Position numbers and translations under genes: made by a program
Shown: in pieces, positions 47,341 through 59,100 of the stretch
Numbering within the stretch: the stretch's first letter is position 1
Layout of the letters: each line of letters begins with the position of its first letter
From: Lytechinus pictus
Taxonomy: Eukaryota > Echinodermata > Echinoidea > Temnopleuroida > Toxopneustidae
Length of the DNA: 64,000 bases
NCBI RefSeq assembly: GCF_037042905.1
Contig: NC_087249.1
Location: forward strand, 51,862,901 to 51,926,900
Direction: 5' to 3'
The notes under the pieces: model-generated
What the model saw: the letters and a program-made list of their open reading frames with translations, nothing else
What the model was told of the DNA's origin: nothing
Database searches by the model: none

Positions 47341-48037
47341 TTAAAGAGCGAGTCCACCCCCAGTCAAAGTAGATTTAGATGAAGAGAGAGAGAGAGAGAG
47401 ATAGAAAAAAAATCCAGCATAACCCTGAAAATTTCTTTAAATTTGATGTATTAAAGTTTTGACATAACATTATTTTCACAAAATCGCACATGTATCCTCG
47501 TCAGTATAATATGCAAATGAACTAATGACGTCATCCATGCCCGCTGGGCCGGTTTTGAGGGAGGGGGGGGGGGGGCGGCCCAATTCAGATGGTAATTTTT
47601 TAAATACATTTTTGTACACGTTTATTGAAAAGGGTAAGGGGTGGGCTGACGCCCCAATCCCCAAAGTTTCACGACCCCTGCTTTATTAATGAAAATTGAA
47701 ATATCTTTTTGTTAGTCAAGGCCTAATTCTTCATTTTATTTGTACTGTAGCATGGTTGCAATCATTCAATGAAGATGCTCCCTAATTGTCAAATCTGCAT
47801 GATAAATTGAAATATTATTTATTTTAAGTGCACATGATAAAATACAAGAGAAATAATGAATGTGTGAAATATCCTTTTTATAACACCTTATGTTGTAACT
47901 ATTTTGTGAAAATAAGCAAACTTTGTAATGTTTCAAATTATTTTATTCTAAATGAAATTTTATGAGACTTTCAATGGTATGCTTGATTTCCCTATTTGTT
48001 CAAATACATTTTTTTCTGGGGTGGATTTGCCCTTCGA
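47341..48037. mobile_element. TTAA-type inverted-repeat element, 697 bp, with a nested G-run fragment
   Basis: Left TTAA 47341-47344 then AGAGCGAGTCCACCCC; right end GGGGTGGATTTGCCCT followed by TCGA where TTAA is expected (two changes). A G-run fragment with CCCCAATCCCCAAAG and CGACCCCTG lies inside at about 47540-47680. Confidence 0.65.
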
Positions 48038-48604
48038 ATAAGAAGTTAGTGGTTTTCGTTTAAGGAAATGAGGACTAATATGCAATTATACACATACATA
48101 CATTACCCTCCCTCCCTCACTTGAATTTTACTGATATTAATTTAATGATCAGTAAAATCTGTAAACGATTTGGCTTTGAAGTTTTGCTCATTAGTAGGAC
48201 CTATGCACTTTTTTGTCACCTATACGTTACGAAATGAATAAGTCCATCTAAAAAGGAATTTTTAAAACTATTCGTACAAGGGTCATGAACAGGATAGGTT
48301 TCTCAGTATAGGCCTAAACAAAAAAATGTATAAACACGACGTGTTTAAAGTCTTGTAAAGTCTTGGTATATTGAAAACAGAAAATGGGAAATTTTAAGTT
48401 CTTTTCATAATTATGAACAGGAGGCGTATTTTACAAAACAAACCAATGAAATTGCAAAGTGGAAACTGAACTATCCTTTTTCTATATTGACTTTGATACA
48501 TGACATTTTAAGCGTACATATCTTGTTAAAAGGATAGTGCGAGCCCAAAACGTGAGTTTTTATTATGACCTAAGGCTAAAATATATAAAAATAAAATAAA
48601 TAAA

Positions 48605-48778
48605 CACTGTAAAAAAAATGAAGTGCTAATTTAGCAATCACAGTGCTTGTATAGTGACTGCATTATACGAGTGCTGATTTTCTAGTTCAAATTTAGACTA
48701 GAAAATCAGCACTCGTAGTGCAGTCACTATACAAGCACTGCTAAATTAGCACTTAATTTTTTACAGTGTGAGATTAGT
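48605..48778. repeat. near-perfect palindrome, 174 bp, CACTGTAAAAAA ends
   Basis: Ends CACTGTAAAAAAAATGAAGT and ACTTAATTTTTTACAGTG; arms pair through GCTAATTTAGCA, GTGCTTGTATAGTGACTGCA and GAGTGCTGATTTTCTAG to a short loop near 48690. A fold-back MITE. Confidence 0.88.
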
Positions 48779-48899
48779 ATATATTTATGTTGATTTATAA
48801 GAATAAAGCATAGAAGTGACTACATTATTAATTAGGACTACCCCTTCAAAGAAACAAGCAAAAATCAACTTCGAGCGGCCGATCAGGGAGAATGTGGCT

Positions 48900-49225
48900 A
48901 AAAAAATTCTGCCCCCCCCCCTATTTGCGAAGGCTGGATCCGTCCCTGGCTTTTAGGCTCCTGTATTCCCAGAATTATGATACCTCTATGCACCCTCTCT
49001 CTTTTATCCTGATTTTATTTTTTTCTCATTCCTTCACTTCTACGTACCCCCTTTCCATTCTTTATTTCCTTCCCTTTTCCCTTCTTTCCTTTTCACTCTA
49101 TTCCTCTTCTCTTCCCTGTTCACTCCTTATCATTCCCTCCCCCTTTCCCTCTCTCTTTAATCCTTTAATTATCTCTTTTTTCGGGGGGGGGGGGTGCCCC
49201 CTTAGTCCCCAATGGATCCGCGCTC
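48900..49225. repeat. GGATCC-G-run repeat with C/T-rich interior, about 330 bp
   Basis: Left side CCCCCCCCCCTATTTGCG with GGCTGGATCCGTCCCTGG; right side a G run, GTGCCCCCTTAGTCCCC and AATGGATCCGC. The interior is C/T-rich. Related in style to the hAT-like CAG-GGATCCAG elements but without clean ends. Confidence 0.5.
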
Positions 49226-49436
49226 GATAGGTTAACTTGTGGTTAGCAAGCAAACTTTGATTTCGATTGACTACATTTTTTTACTAGTCTGCAGGTACAG
49301 ACCCTTGGCTTTCGCAACTCGCATAGTGCATAATGCAGAGTCTTAATTGGTGAGACTACTTTTACTATAATGATGTGGCTGGTTCTCACACAGAGTGTCT
49401 TCACTCTAGATCTGGTTTTGGTTGAAGTGTCAAACA

Positions 49437-49595
49437 GGGGGGCGTTTCATGAAAGGACTTGTCGGACGTTTTATCCGACAAGTCCCATTTTATCCGACAG
49501 TTACCATAGGAACAGTGCCTCTCAGCCAATCAAAATCATGGAACGATGTCAGATCTGACAACTTGTCGGATGAAAATATTGATGAAACGCTCCCC
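49437..49595. repeat. fold-back MITE, GTTTCATGAAAGG type
   Basis: Arms gggggcgtttcatgaaagga and gatgaaacgctcccc, inner CTTGTCGGA repeats in both orientations, centre CTCAGCCAATCAAAATCATGG as in the copies at 8335 and 34378. Confidence 0.8.
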
Positions 49596-50660
49596 AGGAG
49601 TCTGTGCTTACAGACTACCCTTTTACCATGGAAGTTTATAATGATGACACAGTTACCACAGTCGCAAATTCTGTAATAAAAACGGACCCTTTGCCCAGGA
49701 CTTTTCCGGCAAAAAGCATGAATTGTATGTTTTACTTTTACGCCAATGACGGAATTTGACAGTGGTGTTTGAAATGAAGCTCAAAATCTATACAGAAGCC
49801 GCAAAACCAGCAGTAAAATTAACGTTGAAATAAAGGAGATACAATATTATATCCAATAGGCCTGTTTGGCAAATACTGTCTTAGCAATATGGTAACATGG
49901 GGGGGGGGGGCAAAAATCATGATTATTTTATTTCTCATTATTCCGTTTTCAAAACAAGAGTGCATGGTTATGAAAATTTGTATTGGTTACTTACGGAACA
50001 ATATACTCCAAGGTGTCACCTGATAGCAAACAGTGAAAATCGTCGATATTTGATATGTACATATATCATTATTTGACGTAGTAACATACTTTTAACACGG
50101 CAAACATTTTTCCTCATTTTGACTGACCTATAAGCGAATTATGTTTGAAATAGGCCTTATGTCATGATTGTAATATATATTTTATTTTTGCTCAGCTGAA
50201 TATCACTGATGTGCAGTTACCCTTCAGATATTCCTCACATAACATGAAATCAATGCAAAAGACTCTTCAGCATTTCAAAGTGGAAATCGATCCCAACGAT
50301 TAAATGGAATAAAGAAGGTATAACGGTGAAAAATTCACCAATGTCGGATGTAAAATAAGAAAATAACTACCTACTCCTCTTGATTAAATTATGCACTATT
50401 ATGTGGGAACCAATTACGTCACCCAATAACTATTGTCTCTTATGACTTATGTCATTGTGAAGAATGAAATATTATATTTTATCCTCATTACAATGTGAAA
50501 TAATATTTGATTCGTCCCTGAACATGTGGAATTGTGATTTGAATAAGAGTCTTATCAATGTCAAGCCTGCCAAAGTGACAAACACGGTATAATTCATACA
50601 TTGAAACACTGAAGAAATAAGTGAGTGACATCATAAACTCTCTGACATCATAAACTCTCT

Positions 50661-50921
50661 GGTGACTTTGGAAAAAAAGGCAGAGAAGATTGAAATATTT
50701 TCATTTTGCAAGAAGTTATTGCTTATTAATTTAAGAACCCTTCTTCTCGACTGAATCACTGACATTTAATGTGACAATCTCTTATTTCGTGTACTTCGAG
50801 TAAGATGTCTAACAAAGTTCTCATCTAGAAATGAAGTTACTACTAATTGCTTGAACCACGTCAATACTATTAATTTTAGTTCCGCGACGTACGGATGATT
50901 CGAGAACAGTGATACATGTAT
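50661..50921. repeat. direct duplication, copy 1
   Basis: Matches 51324-51652 closely from GGTGACTTTGGAAAAAAAGG to GAACAGTGATACATGTA, but lacks an internal segment of about 67 bases present in copy 2. Confidence 0.85.
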
Positions 50922-51323
50922 TTGCTGCTATGCTTCAAGCATATATTTGCTTATATAGTTTGCCTCTGCATTTTACTCATTATATATTTTTTCTATATTG
51001 TATTTATGTCTTTCTCCAGTCACTACATATAAGATTATCACTTGGTTATGTACTTTATGCTATATTATGATTATGTCTCAAGCATTGTAAATTTGTTTTT
51101 TATATTATTCCAATAAATGCAGAAAATCCTGCCAAAAAAAGGTCATTTTTATTTTTTTCACATGAGCGATATATTATAATTTTCTTATATTACATCTGAT
51201 TCAATGACATTTTGAGCATTATGCTTGTTGATTGTTCCTTTTCCAATTTCAATACATATATATATATATTCTTTTTTGGGGGGGTAGGATTTCTCGTATA
51301 ACGGGAGTTTTTCTTTAATTGTT

Positions 51324-51652
51324 GGTGACTTTGGAAAAAAAAAAGGCAGAGAAGATTGAAATATATTCATTTTGCAAGAAGTTATTGCTTATTAATTTAA
51401 GAACCCTTCCTCTTGACTGAATCACTGACATTAATGTGGCAATCTCTTATTTCGTGTACTTCGAGTAAGATGTCTAACAAAGTTCTCATCTAGAAATGAA
51501 GTTACTACACATTATCTATTCTCAATCGTACATAAACAATTTAACATAACCATACTGCCAGTACTTAATTCAGACTGTTGCTTGAACCACGTCAATACTA
51601 TTAATTTTAGTTCCGCGACGTACGGATGATTCGAGAACAGTGATACATGTAT
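51324..51652. repeat. direct duplication, copy 2
   Basis: Fuller copy, offset about 660-730 bp from copy 1. The extra segment begins CACATTATCTATTCTC, after GAAGTTACTA. Confidence 0.85.
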
Positions 51653-52209
51653 TGAAAATGACCTTTAAAAATGACAAAGAACAGCTGGGAGGGTGAACCG
51701 GAACAGCAGTTTCGTTCTGAATTTCGGAGCTGACGAAAAATGGCAAATATTTCGTGTCCAGAGTCAAGGACTGAACTGCTGTTTTGGTTCACGAATTTTC
51801 GACAAAAACTTTTTGGTTGTTCTTCGTCACCTAGGGCATTCGACAACACATTTTCTCCGTTGCCTTGAATCGTCCGTGTATACATCGCTGTGCATGCGAA
51901 AACTTCCTATCATCTTTCATTTTTTTAGCAACTCACTTTTTACACCATGAACGAAATAGGTGTTTGGCCATGCATAAAATGCAATCTGATAATCAAAGCA
52001 TTTATTCATGTCGAAATGTCTCCTTCATATTCATAAACAAAAGTTCGACAGTTAAGCCAGGGAAGTGGGAGTTAGATAAGCAGTGAACTTAGGTATGATG
52101 ACGAAGAGCTCACAATGAAAGTTTTCGAAGACTCATTAAAGTTGCTTTCGATGGCCCAATTTCCATAACAAAGAATAAAGGTACAAAAACCCATAGCTGC
52201 AGTTCAAAG

Positions 52210-52215
52210 TTTATT
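52210..52215 (-). promoter_or_regulatory. candidate poly(A) signal AATAAA for the GPCR gene
   Basis: Minus-strand AATAAA about 166 bases after the GPCR stop codon. Confidence 0.4.
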
Positions 52216-52380
52216 TTTTTTGTCACTCTGGCAATACTGTAAGTGAATCATAATGGAGTAATTTCAAACTGTGTATGGGAAAACTGTTGACAACTTGCAC
52301 TTAATTGCTGAATAAAGTTTCATCGCATATAACACAAAGGCAGGTTTGGGAGTTTGTAAGACAATTCTATGTCGACAAAT

Positions 52381-53661
52381 CTATGACGATCGGGTAGAGT
52401 TTTCTGAATGCGACTCTTGGTTTTTGTTTTTCGATTCTTCTAATGAAACATGTACTGTTCCCGCTAATGCGGCTCGATCTGGATTGCGATGTTGGAGACA
52501 CAGTCGTTTGAGGCAAGGAATTGCTAAGAAAAACGCACGACGATATCGCTTGTTGGATAAAGTATAAATAAAAGGATTCACAGCGGGGTTGATGTAAGAT
52601 AAAATACGAAATGCCCACACGAGTTGACGCGTGCGAGTTGCGATATTGGAGGTGGTATCGGTGACTAATCCCTCAATCATTCTGTAGAAAGAAAATATTT
52701 GAAACGGAGACAGGAGGCAGAAAAATACGACGCCATTGATGACAAGCATACGGACAACCTGATTTCGGGTCCGCTGGTTTCTCGCGTTTATGATCCCATG
52801 CAGACGCTCATTGGCTGCGATGGAACCAGGGTGTGCGCGCATGCGCTTCGTGAGCGCTCTCACGATGCGCACATTCATGTAAAAATTGACGACCATGACG
52901 GTGAAAAAGGGTATTGTTTGTATTCCATTGGCGATGTAGTTTGCAGCCATAGAACGTACTGGTTCGCATTTCCCTACATCAAGAGGGAAAACCGAATAAA
53001 CATCTTCATCTGGCCAAATGAACTGGTAGTCATTGTACACAGCGTGTGATGGGATGAGAAGAAAGGCAAAAAGTAATGCCACTATCCAAACTGTTACCAG
53101 AGTTCTGACGGTCCTTTTTATCCCGCTGGCCACCCGATGGTGCAAAGGCTTGCAAACTGCATAGAACTTTTCCGCCATGACCGCAGTAATGAGAAACATA
53201 GATGCAAAGAAACAAATATTGGTCGTATAGTATAGAAGAGTACACCCCCATGGTCCCAAAACACGTTGGTCGTCAACCATCGGCGATACAAAATACAAAG
53301 CGAGCTTATCCCCTGCTGCCAAGCTCAGGAAAGACACATCAGAAATGGCCAGGTTCAGTAAATAATAATTCGTGATGGTGTGCATGTGTCTTAAACGCAG
53401 TACCACAAAAATAAATGTCATGTTCGCACATACTCCGATCCCAAGAATGATAGGAATGATGATGACGATGAGAATCCGCTCGCTGTCGGTATATCTGAGA
53501 AATGTTGCTATGTCGGTGTGATTTGTTAGATCGCACTGGGTCGGATCCTTCCCTGAGCAAATGGGCTCTGGATCCCCCATCGTGACGGGAGCTTTAGCGT
53601 AATTGTCGCCAGGATGCACTCTCGTCCTCGTTTTATACTCAAAGTCAAAGGGGGAATACAT
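52381..53661 (-). CDS. rhodopsin-class (class A) G-protein-coupled receptor, intronless, probable peptide receptor
   Basis: Single 426-residue frame with seven membrane segments. TM1 starts near residue 62 (ILIVIIIPIILGIGVC), TM2 has LLNLAISD with the conserved Asp, and TM3 follows Cys in WGCTLLYY and ends EKFYAVCKPL in the DRY position. TM6 has FFCLLSPFQIF, with CWxP altered, and TM7 has NPAVNPFIYTLSN, fitting NPxxY. Cysteine in GKCEPV of the second extracellular loop can pair with the TM3 cysteine. An N-glycosylation motif (NHT) lies before TM1; the tail is basic, then Ser/Asn rich. The pattern resembles TRH, neuromedin-U and FMRFamide receptors, but the ligand is unknown. Met1 gives an extra 27 residues; Met28 (53578-53580, MGDPEPIC) is an equally good start because a G run lies just upstream. 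Sea urchins have many intronless receptors of this class. Confidence 0.88.
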   Translation of the reverse strand: MYSPFDFEYKTRTRVHPGDNYAKAPVTMGDPEPICSGKDPTQCDLTNHTDIATFLRYTDSERILIVIIIPIILGIGVCANMTFIFVVLRLRHMHTITNYYLLNLAISDVSFLSLAAGDKLALYFVSPMVDDQRVLGPWGCTLLYYTTNICFFASMFLITAVMAEKFYAVCKPLHHRVASGIKRTVRTLVTVWIVALLFAFLLIPSHAVYNDYQFIWPDEDVYSVFPLDVGKCEPVRSMAANYIANGIQTIPFFTVMVVNFYMNVRIVRALTKRMRAHPGSIAANERLHGIINARNQRTRNQVVRMLVINGVVFFCLLSPFQIFSFYRMIEGLVTDTTSNIATRTRQLVWAFRILSYINPAVNPFIYTLSNKRYRRAFFLAIPCLKRLCLQHRNPDRAALAGTVHVSLEESKNKNQESHSENSTRSS

Positions 53662-54538
53662 ACCAACATCGGGGGGGGGGGGGGGGGTAGGTTGGAAGGG
53701 CGTAAAGAGAACATGGGTTCAGAGGGTGTATATTAAATACATGACTGGGGAGAAATGTATTCTTATAAGGATCACACCAAGTGTTTCTCCCCAGTGTCGA
53801 TTCTTAATTCGACACCAAGTAGTGATATTATATATATATTTTAATACATTAATGAAAAAAAATGAAAAAAGTGATGAGGAGAAACATAAAAAACTAAGCT
53901 CTTATAGTCATCGCAGCTGAAAATAAGCTGCTCTATACATTTTATGTTTATCGTTATTCATTATTCTCTCTCCCCCTGATGTGTGTAATAAATACAAGGG
54001 GGTGAGATTACCCTAGTATATACTTCCCGCGCAATAACATGGGCGTTTTCACTATTATAGTAGTATAATGCAACTAGGTAGCTCAATGTTTACCAACATT
54101 GATATTCATCCACTATCTCCCAAAATAATTAATCTTATCATAATTTGTCATGCTTACAAGACGTGGAGGCAATATAGACATCACCCAGCAAAACGATATC
54201 CAAAGTACAACGGTTGCCAGGTTAAGGATTTCTCACCCATTGCGCCAGGGAGCCAAAATGCTGATACAAATTCATTAATGGAAAATGAAGGATGATTATT
54301 AATCAATATTTAAATGCATGATTATTCACACTGGTCAAAGACGTATAAGAAGACAGAATCTCTTTTGCGCGGATATCTCCATAACCAATTCTTTCCTCTT
54401 TTTCTACCATTTTCTCCCTTTTTTCTTTACAATGCCCTGAAAAATCTTAGGGGGCAGCCGCCTCCTAAGGGGGGAGTGTTGACTTTCAATTCCAGGCAAA
54501 CTGATTAGGTTTATCCTTATAGTGAATGCACGCAAAAT

Positions 54539-54786
54539 TGCGAACTATGACTTGCAAATTTCCAGAACAATTAATCGCCAGGATAGTCTAGCGAATTTGA
54601 AAGTGATTGAGTATTAGACTGGAAAGCTATAGTTCGAATTAGTCTTTTCGTTAAAATAATTCCAACTATCTTTCGGTATACCCTATCTTTCCAGTCTAGT
54701 ACTCAATCACTTTCAAATTTGCTAGACTATATCAAGCCGATTGTTGTTCTGGTAACTTGCATTTGATTTGCAAATGATAGTTTATC
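54539..54786. repeat. fold-back repeat, about 250 bp
   Basis: Arms: TCTAGCGAATTTGAAAGTGA, TTGAGTATTAGACTGGAAAG and their complements CTTTCCAGTCTAGTACTCAA and TCACTTTCAAATTTGCTAGA. The outer arms (acttgcaaatttccagaac / gttctggtaacttgca) extend the pairing. Confidence 0.85.
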
Positions 54787-55236
54787 TAATATCTAATCTT
54801 GTTGCAAAACTGTTTTATCTCATCCTGCTAATACGTGCGTGTCACTTTTCGACTTACTGCCCTCTGATATTTCATTCGCATCAAAAAGCATTTTATGATT
54901 CTTTCCTGATCCTGGTTTTAAAAAAGCGAAATGAATACTAGCTGCGTATGCATTTTGTGCGAGGTGTGTTTCACTGACGACTACGAGACTATATTCCATG
55001 CAGGTCAGTACAACTTGGAACAAATCTCGTCGTTTCCAAAGCAATAACATTAATCACGATCATGATTTTACCATCTATCATCGTTAATTCATTGATCATT
55101 ATGATTATGTTGATTGATTTTATTCGAAGAAAGCAGATACTCATTCAGTAATTAAACAGTACAAATAAACTATAAACTATAATAGATTCTTTATAGGTAT
55201 ACCACATACAATTGGAAAATATATAAACACACAAAA

Positions 55237-55240
55237 TATG

Positions 55241-55272
<32 letters not shown>

Positions 55273-55332
55273 AGTGTGGGTGTGTATGTATGTGTGTGTG
55301 TATGTATGTATGTGTGTATGTATGTATGTATT
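55237..55332. repeat. TA / TG / GTAT microsatellite
   Basis: ATATAT followed by (TG)n and then (TATG)n units. Confidence 0.95.
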
Positions 55333-56128
55333 TCTATTCCAAGATTGACTTTTATAAAATTCTATATCACCCGCTGTCAATGATATTCATCACTTTTGCA
55401 TCATCCATGTAATATCCTAAAATAATGTCGGTTCTTTACATTAAAATTTAAAAACGTCAATATTGTCAGAGATAAAGAATTCTCCAAAACATGTTTCTAC
55501 TGTCGATAACGTAGAATTAATATAGGCCTATATTAAGACAATATTTACAATATCTCAGTGGATTTCAGGAGATCGAACTTCTGTTGTTCTGCCATTTTTA
55601 CATTTAAGAAGAAAAAATGGAGAGTGTACCCTTATTCGAATTATTCTTAACCCCTTACTTGGGACCTGGAAATGTCTGCCAATTCAGTTTCAATTTAAAT
55701 TTAAAATCGGCCGTTTCTTTATGAATTTCAATACCATGTGTCCGGAGAAAAGGAAGAAATCCGTTATGTAAGCATTACTTTATAATGTTTATGAATAGGG
55801 CGGCGCAGGTGTAATTCAATAGGGGCAAGACGATCTACGGCAATGTATTTTTACTCAGTTAGATAAATCGGTATTTCACGACATTTCCTTTTCTTATTTC
55901 ATTCTTTCTTTAGTTCTTTCACTACTTGGAAAATCATAAGGGACCGTTGTCTTATCTGCCCGCCACCTTCTTGTGTGTTAGGCCTCTAGATGTATAGGCT
56001 TTGTACTCCAGCGTCTCTAACATTAAATGGGTCCACGAGAGGGTTTTGTTTTTATATTTTTAAAGAGGGTTGGTCCACTTCCATATGACCTAAGACAGGT
56101 TCTGCTTTTGTAGGCACATACGTCGTTC

Positions 56129-59100
56129 TTAGATAACCATATTGTAAGGAGGTGGGCTTCCATTGCTGGCGTTATCAATCCCGCGTCCCTGATCTGACGT
56201 CACAGTATACTTCCCGCAATCGATGGACACGCCTTTCGAAGGGGTGTATATCGCCGTGCCGTCAGATTCCGTAGCGTATTCTCCAGAATAGTCATCGGGG
56301 ATAGGTCCGCCTCGACCGGGAGGGAATGGCTTGTATCCGTGAGCGATACGGTCTACATTCAGCGCTGGACCCCAGTCCCATCTTGGTTTTACTAAGAATG
56401 AAAGACGCTAGGAAAGTTTAGAGAAAAAAATCAAAATGACGAGGTTATTAACATGCATGATCATTAATATAGATTGCGGTGTTCAGATAGCTAACATTTA
56501 AGTATAATTTCTTTTCCATTTAACGATATAAACATGATCAACTTTTTGTGATTTATTTGTGGCAATGATGACATCGATGTTTAAACTGTCCATAACGGCT
56601 CTTTTTCTTCTCTTAGTTTCCTATAGGCATGATTTTTGTTACTTATTTGACCCATACTTTAATGTCATTGAAGTATTGTAAAATTGAAATAAATATGTAC
56701 CTCGGAAAGTGATCCCTTGGCGTGGAATATTATGGCATAGATGGCGTACGCAGGTATGACAGCGATTGACAGACATGCAAGTAGCCAGCCGACCCCCTGG
56801 GCCCAAGGTTCGAAGATGTAGTCTCCAACTGATGCTGGAGTGTAGAATATTACTCCTAACACCACGATGAGCTGGTGAGTTAAAATATAGTGTTAGGTAG
56901 TTTAATCGTATTTGATGAAGTATAGATGGATATATTATGAAATATTTTTAAACTATATCGAGTAACAAAAGAACTATATAGGACTTTAGATTGCGCTATA
57001 AGTCTATTGAAGCCCCTTGAAGTGTAGCCAGAAAATATTTCCTTGCTGTAATTTGCATGATTACTTCGTACCTCCAAGCGTATAGATATCATTTACTTTT
57101 TATAACCACGTCGTATAACCATACTTCACATATAGCCATACGTCGTAGAGCCATACGTCGTATAGCTATACATTGTATAACCATACGTCGTATATCCATA
57201 CGTTGCAATATTAATTTCTAAACATGCATGAGGAAAACAACTCTTTAATATAATAATCCGTATATATTTTAATGATCTTTTATAACTTGTTTTTTTATAT
57301 TGTTTCCATGATGCATTATCTTACGTATAGTATATTCATTTTATTACCTTATTTATCTTGCCTTCTTAACTATTTTCTACAGATGTTGCTGCTTTTAATG
57401 TTTGAAATATGATGAGCCTAGTAATTATATATACGACTAATACAGCCATTTGGCTGCGACTCATGTTTTAATAAACCTTAATTTGAATCAACTGTAAGCA
57501 CGTCGCCTAGATATGAATTACTTTGTTGAAAGAAACTAATGAGATTCGAACATGCAATGAAAAGGTAAAGTAAGGGCCGTTTTGAGATATCTGAAAAGTT
57601 ATTGTTAAAAATTAAATGAGTGCTCACTATCATGACAAGAGGTGAAATTACAGCCCAGCAGATCTGCCAATAAATGAAGACATCAAAACCAATCATAGCC
57701 CGGATGTCACCCACATAACGCTTCCGTCCTATGAATAGCAGATTTTGGGAATAAAAGTTTACAACATCTATTTATTTAGTTATATTATAAGAACGAACTA
57801 GTTAAAAAGACAATAGATTGGCAGTCAATCTGGGCTCCCTACACAAAGGTTAGCGATTAAACGTATACGCTTGATTTTCAAGCAGTAAATATTCTACGAT
57901 GATCGCTTACCCAGGTACATCCATTTTGGCTATATTTAGCCATAATCTTGTATAAGTAAATCACAAATGACTGTACTACAATAGGTTTATTTCCAATTCG
58001 TCCAATTGCCAACTCGTCTACTATCATTTGGTCTACCATCGGTTTGTCCACTATCCACATGGTCAAATTGCCTATTCGTCCACTCACCATTTCGTTATGA
58101 GACGAAATGGTCGTAGACGAACTGGTGAATAAACAAAGTGATGCATTGGACCAAATGGTTGTTAGACGAAATGTTGATGGACGGAATGGCATTAGACTAA
58201 ATGAAAGTAGAAAATGCTGTGAGTGGACGAGACATGATATGATGAATTGGCAATTTACCCTACAATATACTCCACTGTTACGGAAATAATAGCCCCACTC
58301 AACTCTCAATTCTCATCTAATTATTTGTAACTAGGTTGTTTTATTTATTCTTTCTTTGATTCATCTATTCGTTTATCATCTATTTATATCATAATTTATT
58401 CATTTTATTTATTATTCATTTATTTATTTATTTATTCATACACTCATTCATTATTCTCCGAGAGGCTCACTATCACTAGATGCCATTCCACAAGATAACA
58501 TGAAAGCTAGAAAAGAGCCATTAAAATACTCAAAAGACATTGAAATTCATAAATATATATACAAATAATAATAATAATACTCCAGACACTAATTCGAAAT
58601 ATTTAGTTTTGCGAGACCCAAAAAAGTAATTTAGTTGAGACTTATAATAGAAATTCACAATTCTGTGTTTTATTAAGTATTAGCCAATCATAGTCGTGAT
58701 ATTGAGCGACATAAATGTATTTAGTACCTGTCATAAATGTTTACGGCTTAATGACTAATATTAAAAATCCAGTATATTTAATTATTAAATTGCTGGAGAT
58801 TTTCTTCACAGTGGACATACTTTTAAAACATGTCTTTGATAGGTCAATTACAATTCATGATAGGATAATTAATAGATGCATCTGTTATTAACAATATAAA
58901 CCCCTCAAAAAAAGTTTGGAAATCTGAGTTTGGCAATCAATTTCTCCCAACTTAAGATTTTACACAATGCATATTGGATATCATTCAAAAGATCATTTAA
59001 TTCTCTTTAAAATGATACCATGCTTGTTATGATCATGCCATCACGAAAAGAGCAGGATTCAAAAGTGTTGGATGAGGTCTGAATTGAAAAGCTGCAAAAC

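Larger units (their letters stand above)
46040..52205. other. intergenic DNA with repeats, between hAT copy B and the GPCR gene
   Basis: No exon-like segment was found. The first 250 bases are unusually GC-rich (about 46040-46270) and could be a CpG-type promoter remnant, but no gene start was identified. Farther on are a small CAT repeat (46870-46965), a TTAA-type element, fold-backs at 48605 and 49437, C/T-rich and G-run sequences at 48900-49225, and a direct duplication at 50661-51652. Confidence 0.45.
53662..56128. other. intergenic DNA between the GPCR and the SLC6 gene
   Basis: Begins with a G run (about 53673-53688). It contains a fold-back at 54539-54786 and a TG/GTAT microsatellite at 55237-55332. 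The SLC6 3'UTR must occupy its right part. No further exon seen. Confidence 0.5.

Noticed and set aside
53437-53661. Extended N-terminus (27 residues) of the GPCR as certain
   Set aside because: A second in-frame Met at residue 28 is equally good, so the longer form is kept only as one option.
56388-56395. Alternative acceptor (cattcttag) for the last SLC6 exon
   Set aside because: It would put a stop codon directly in phase; the upstream acceptor at 56408 gives [15 protein letters not shown], which matches the family.
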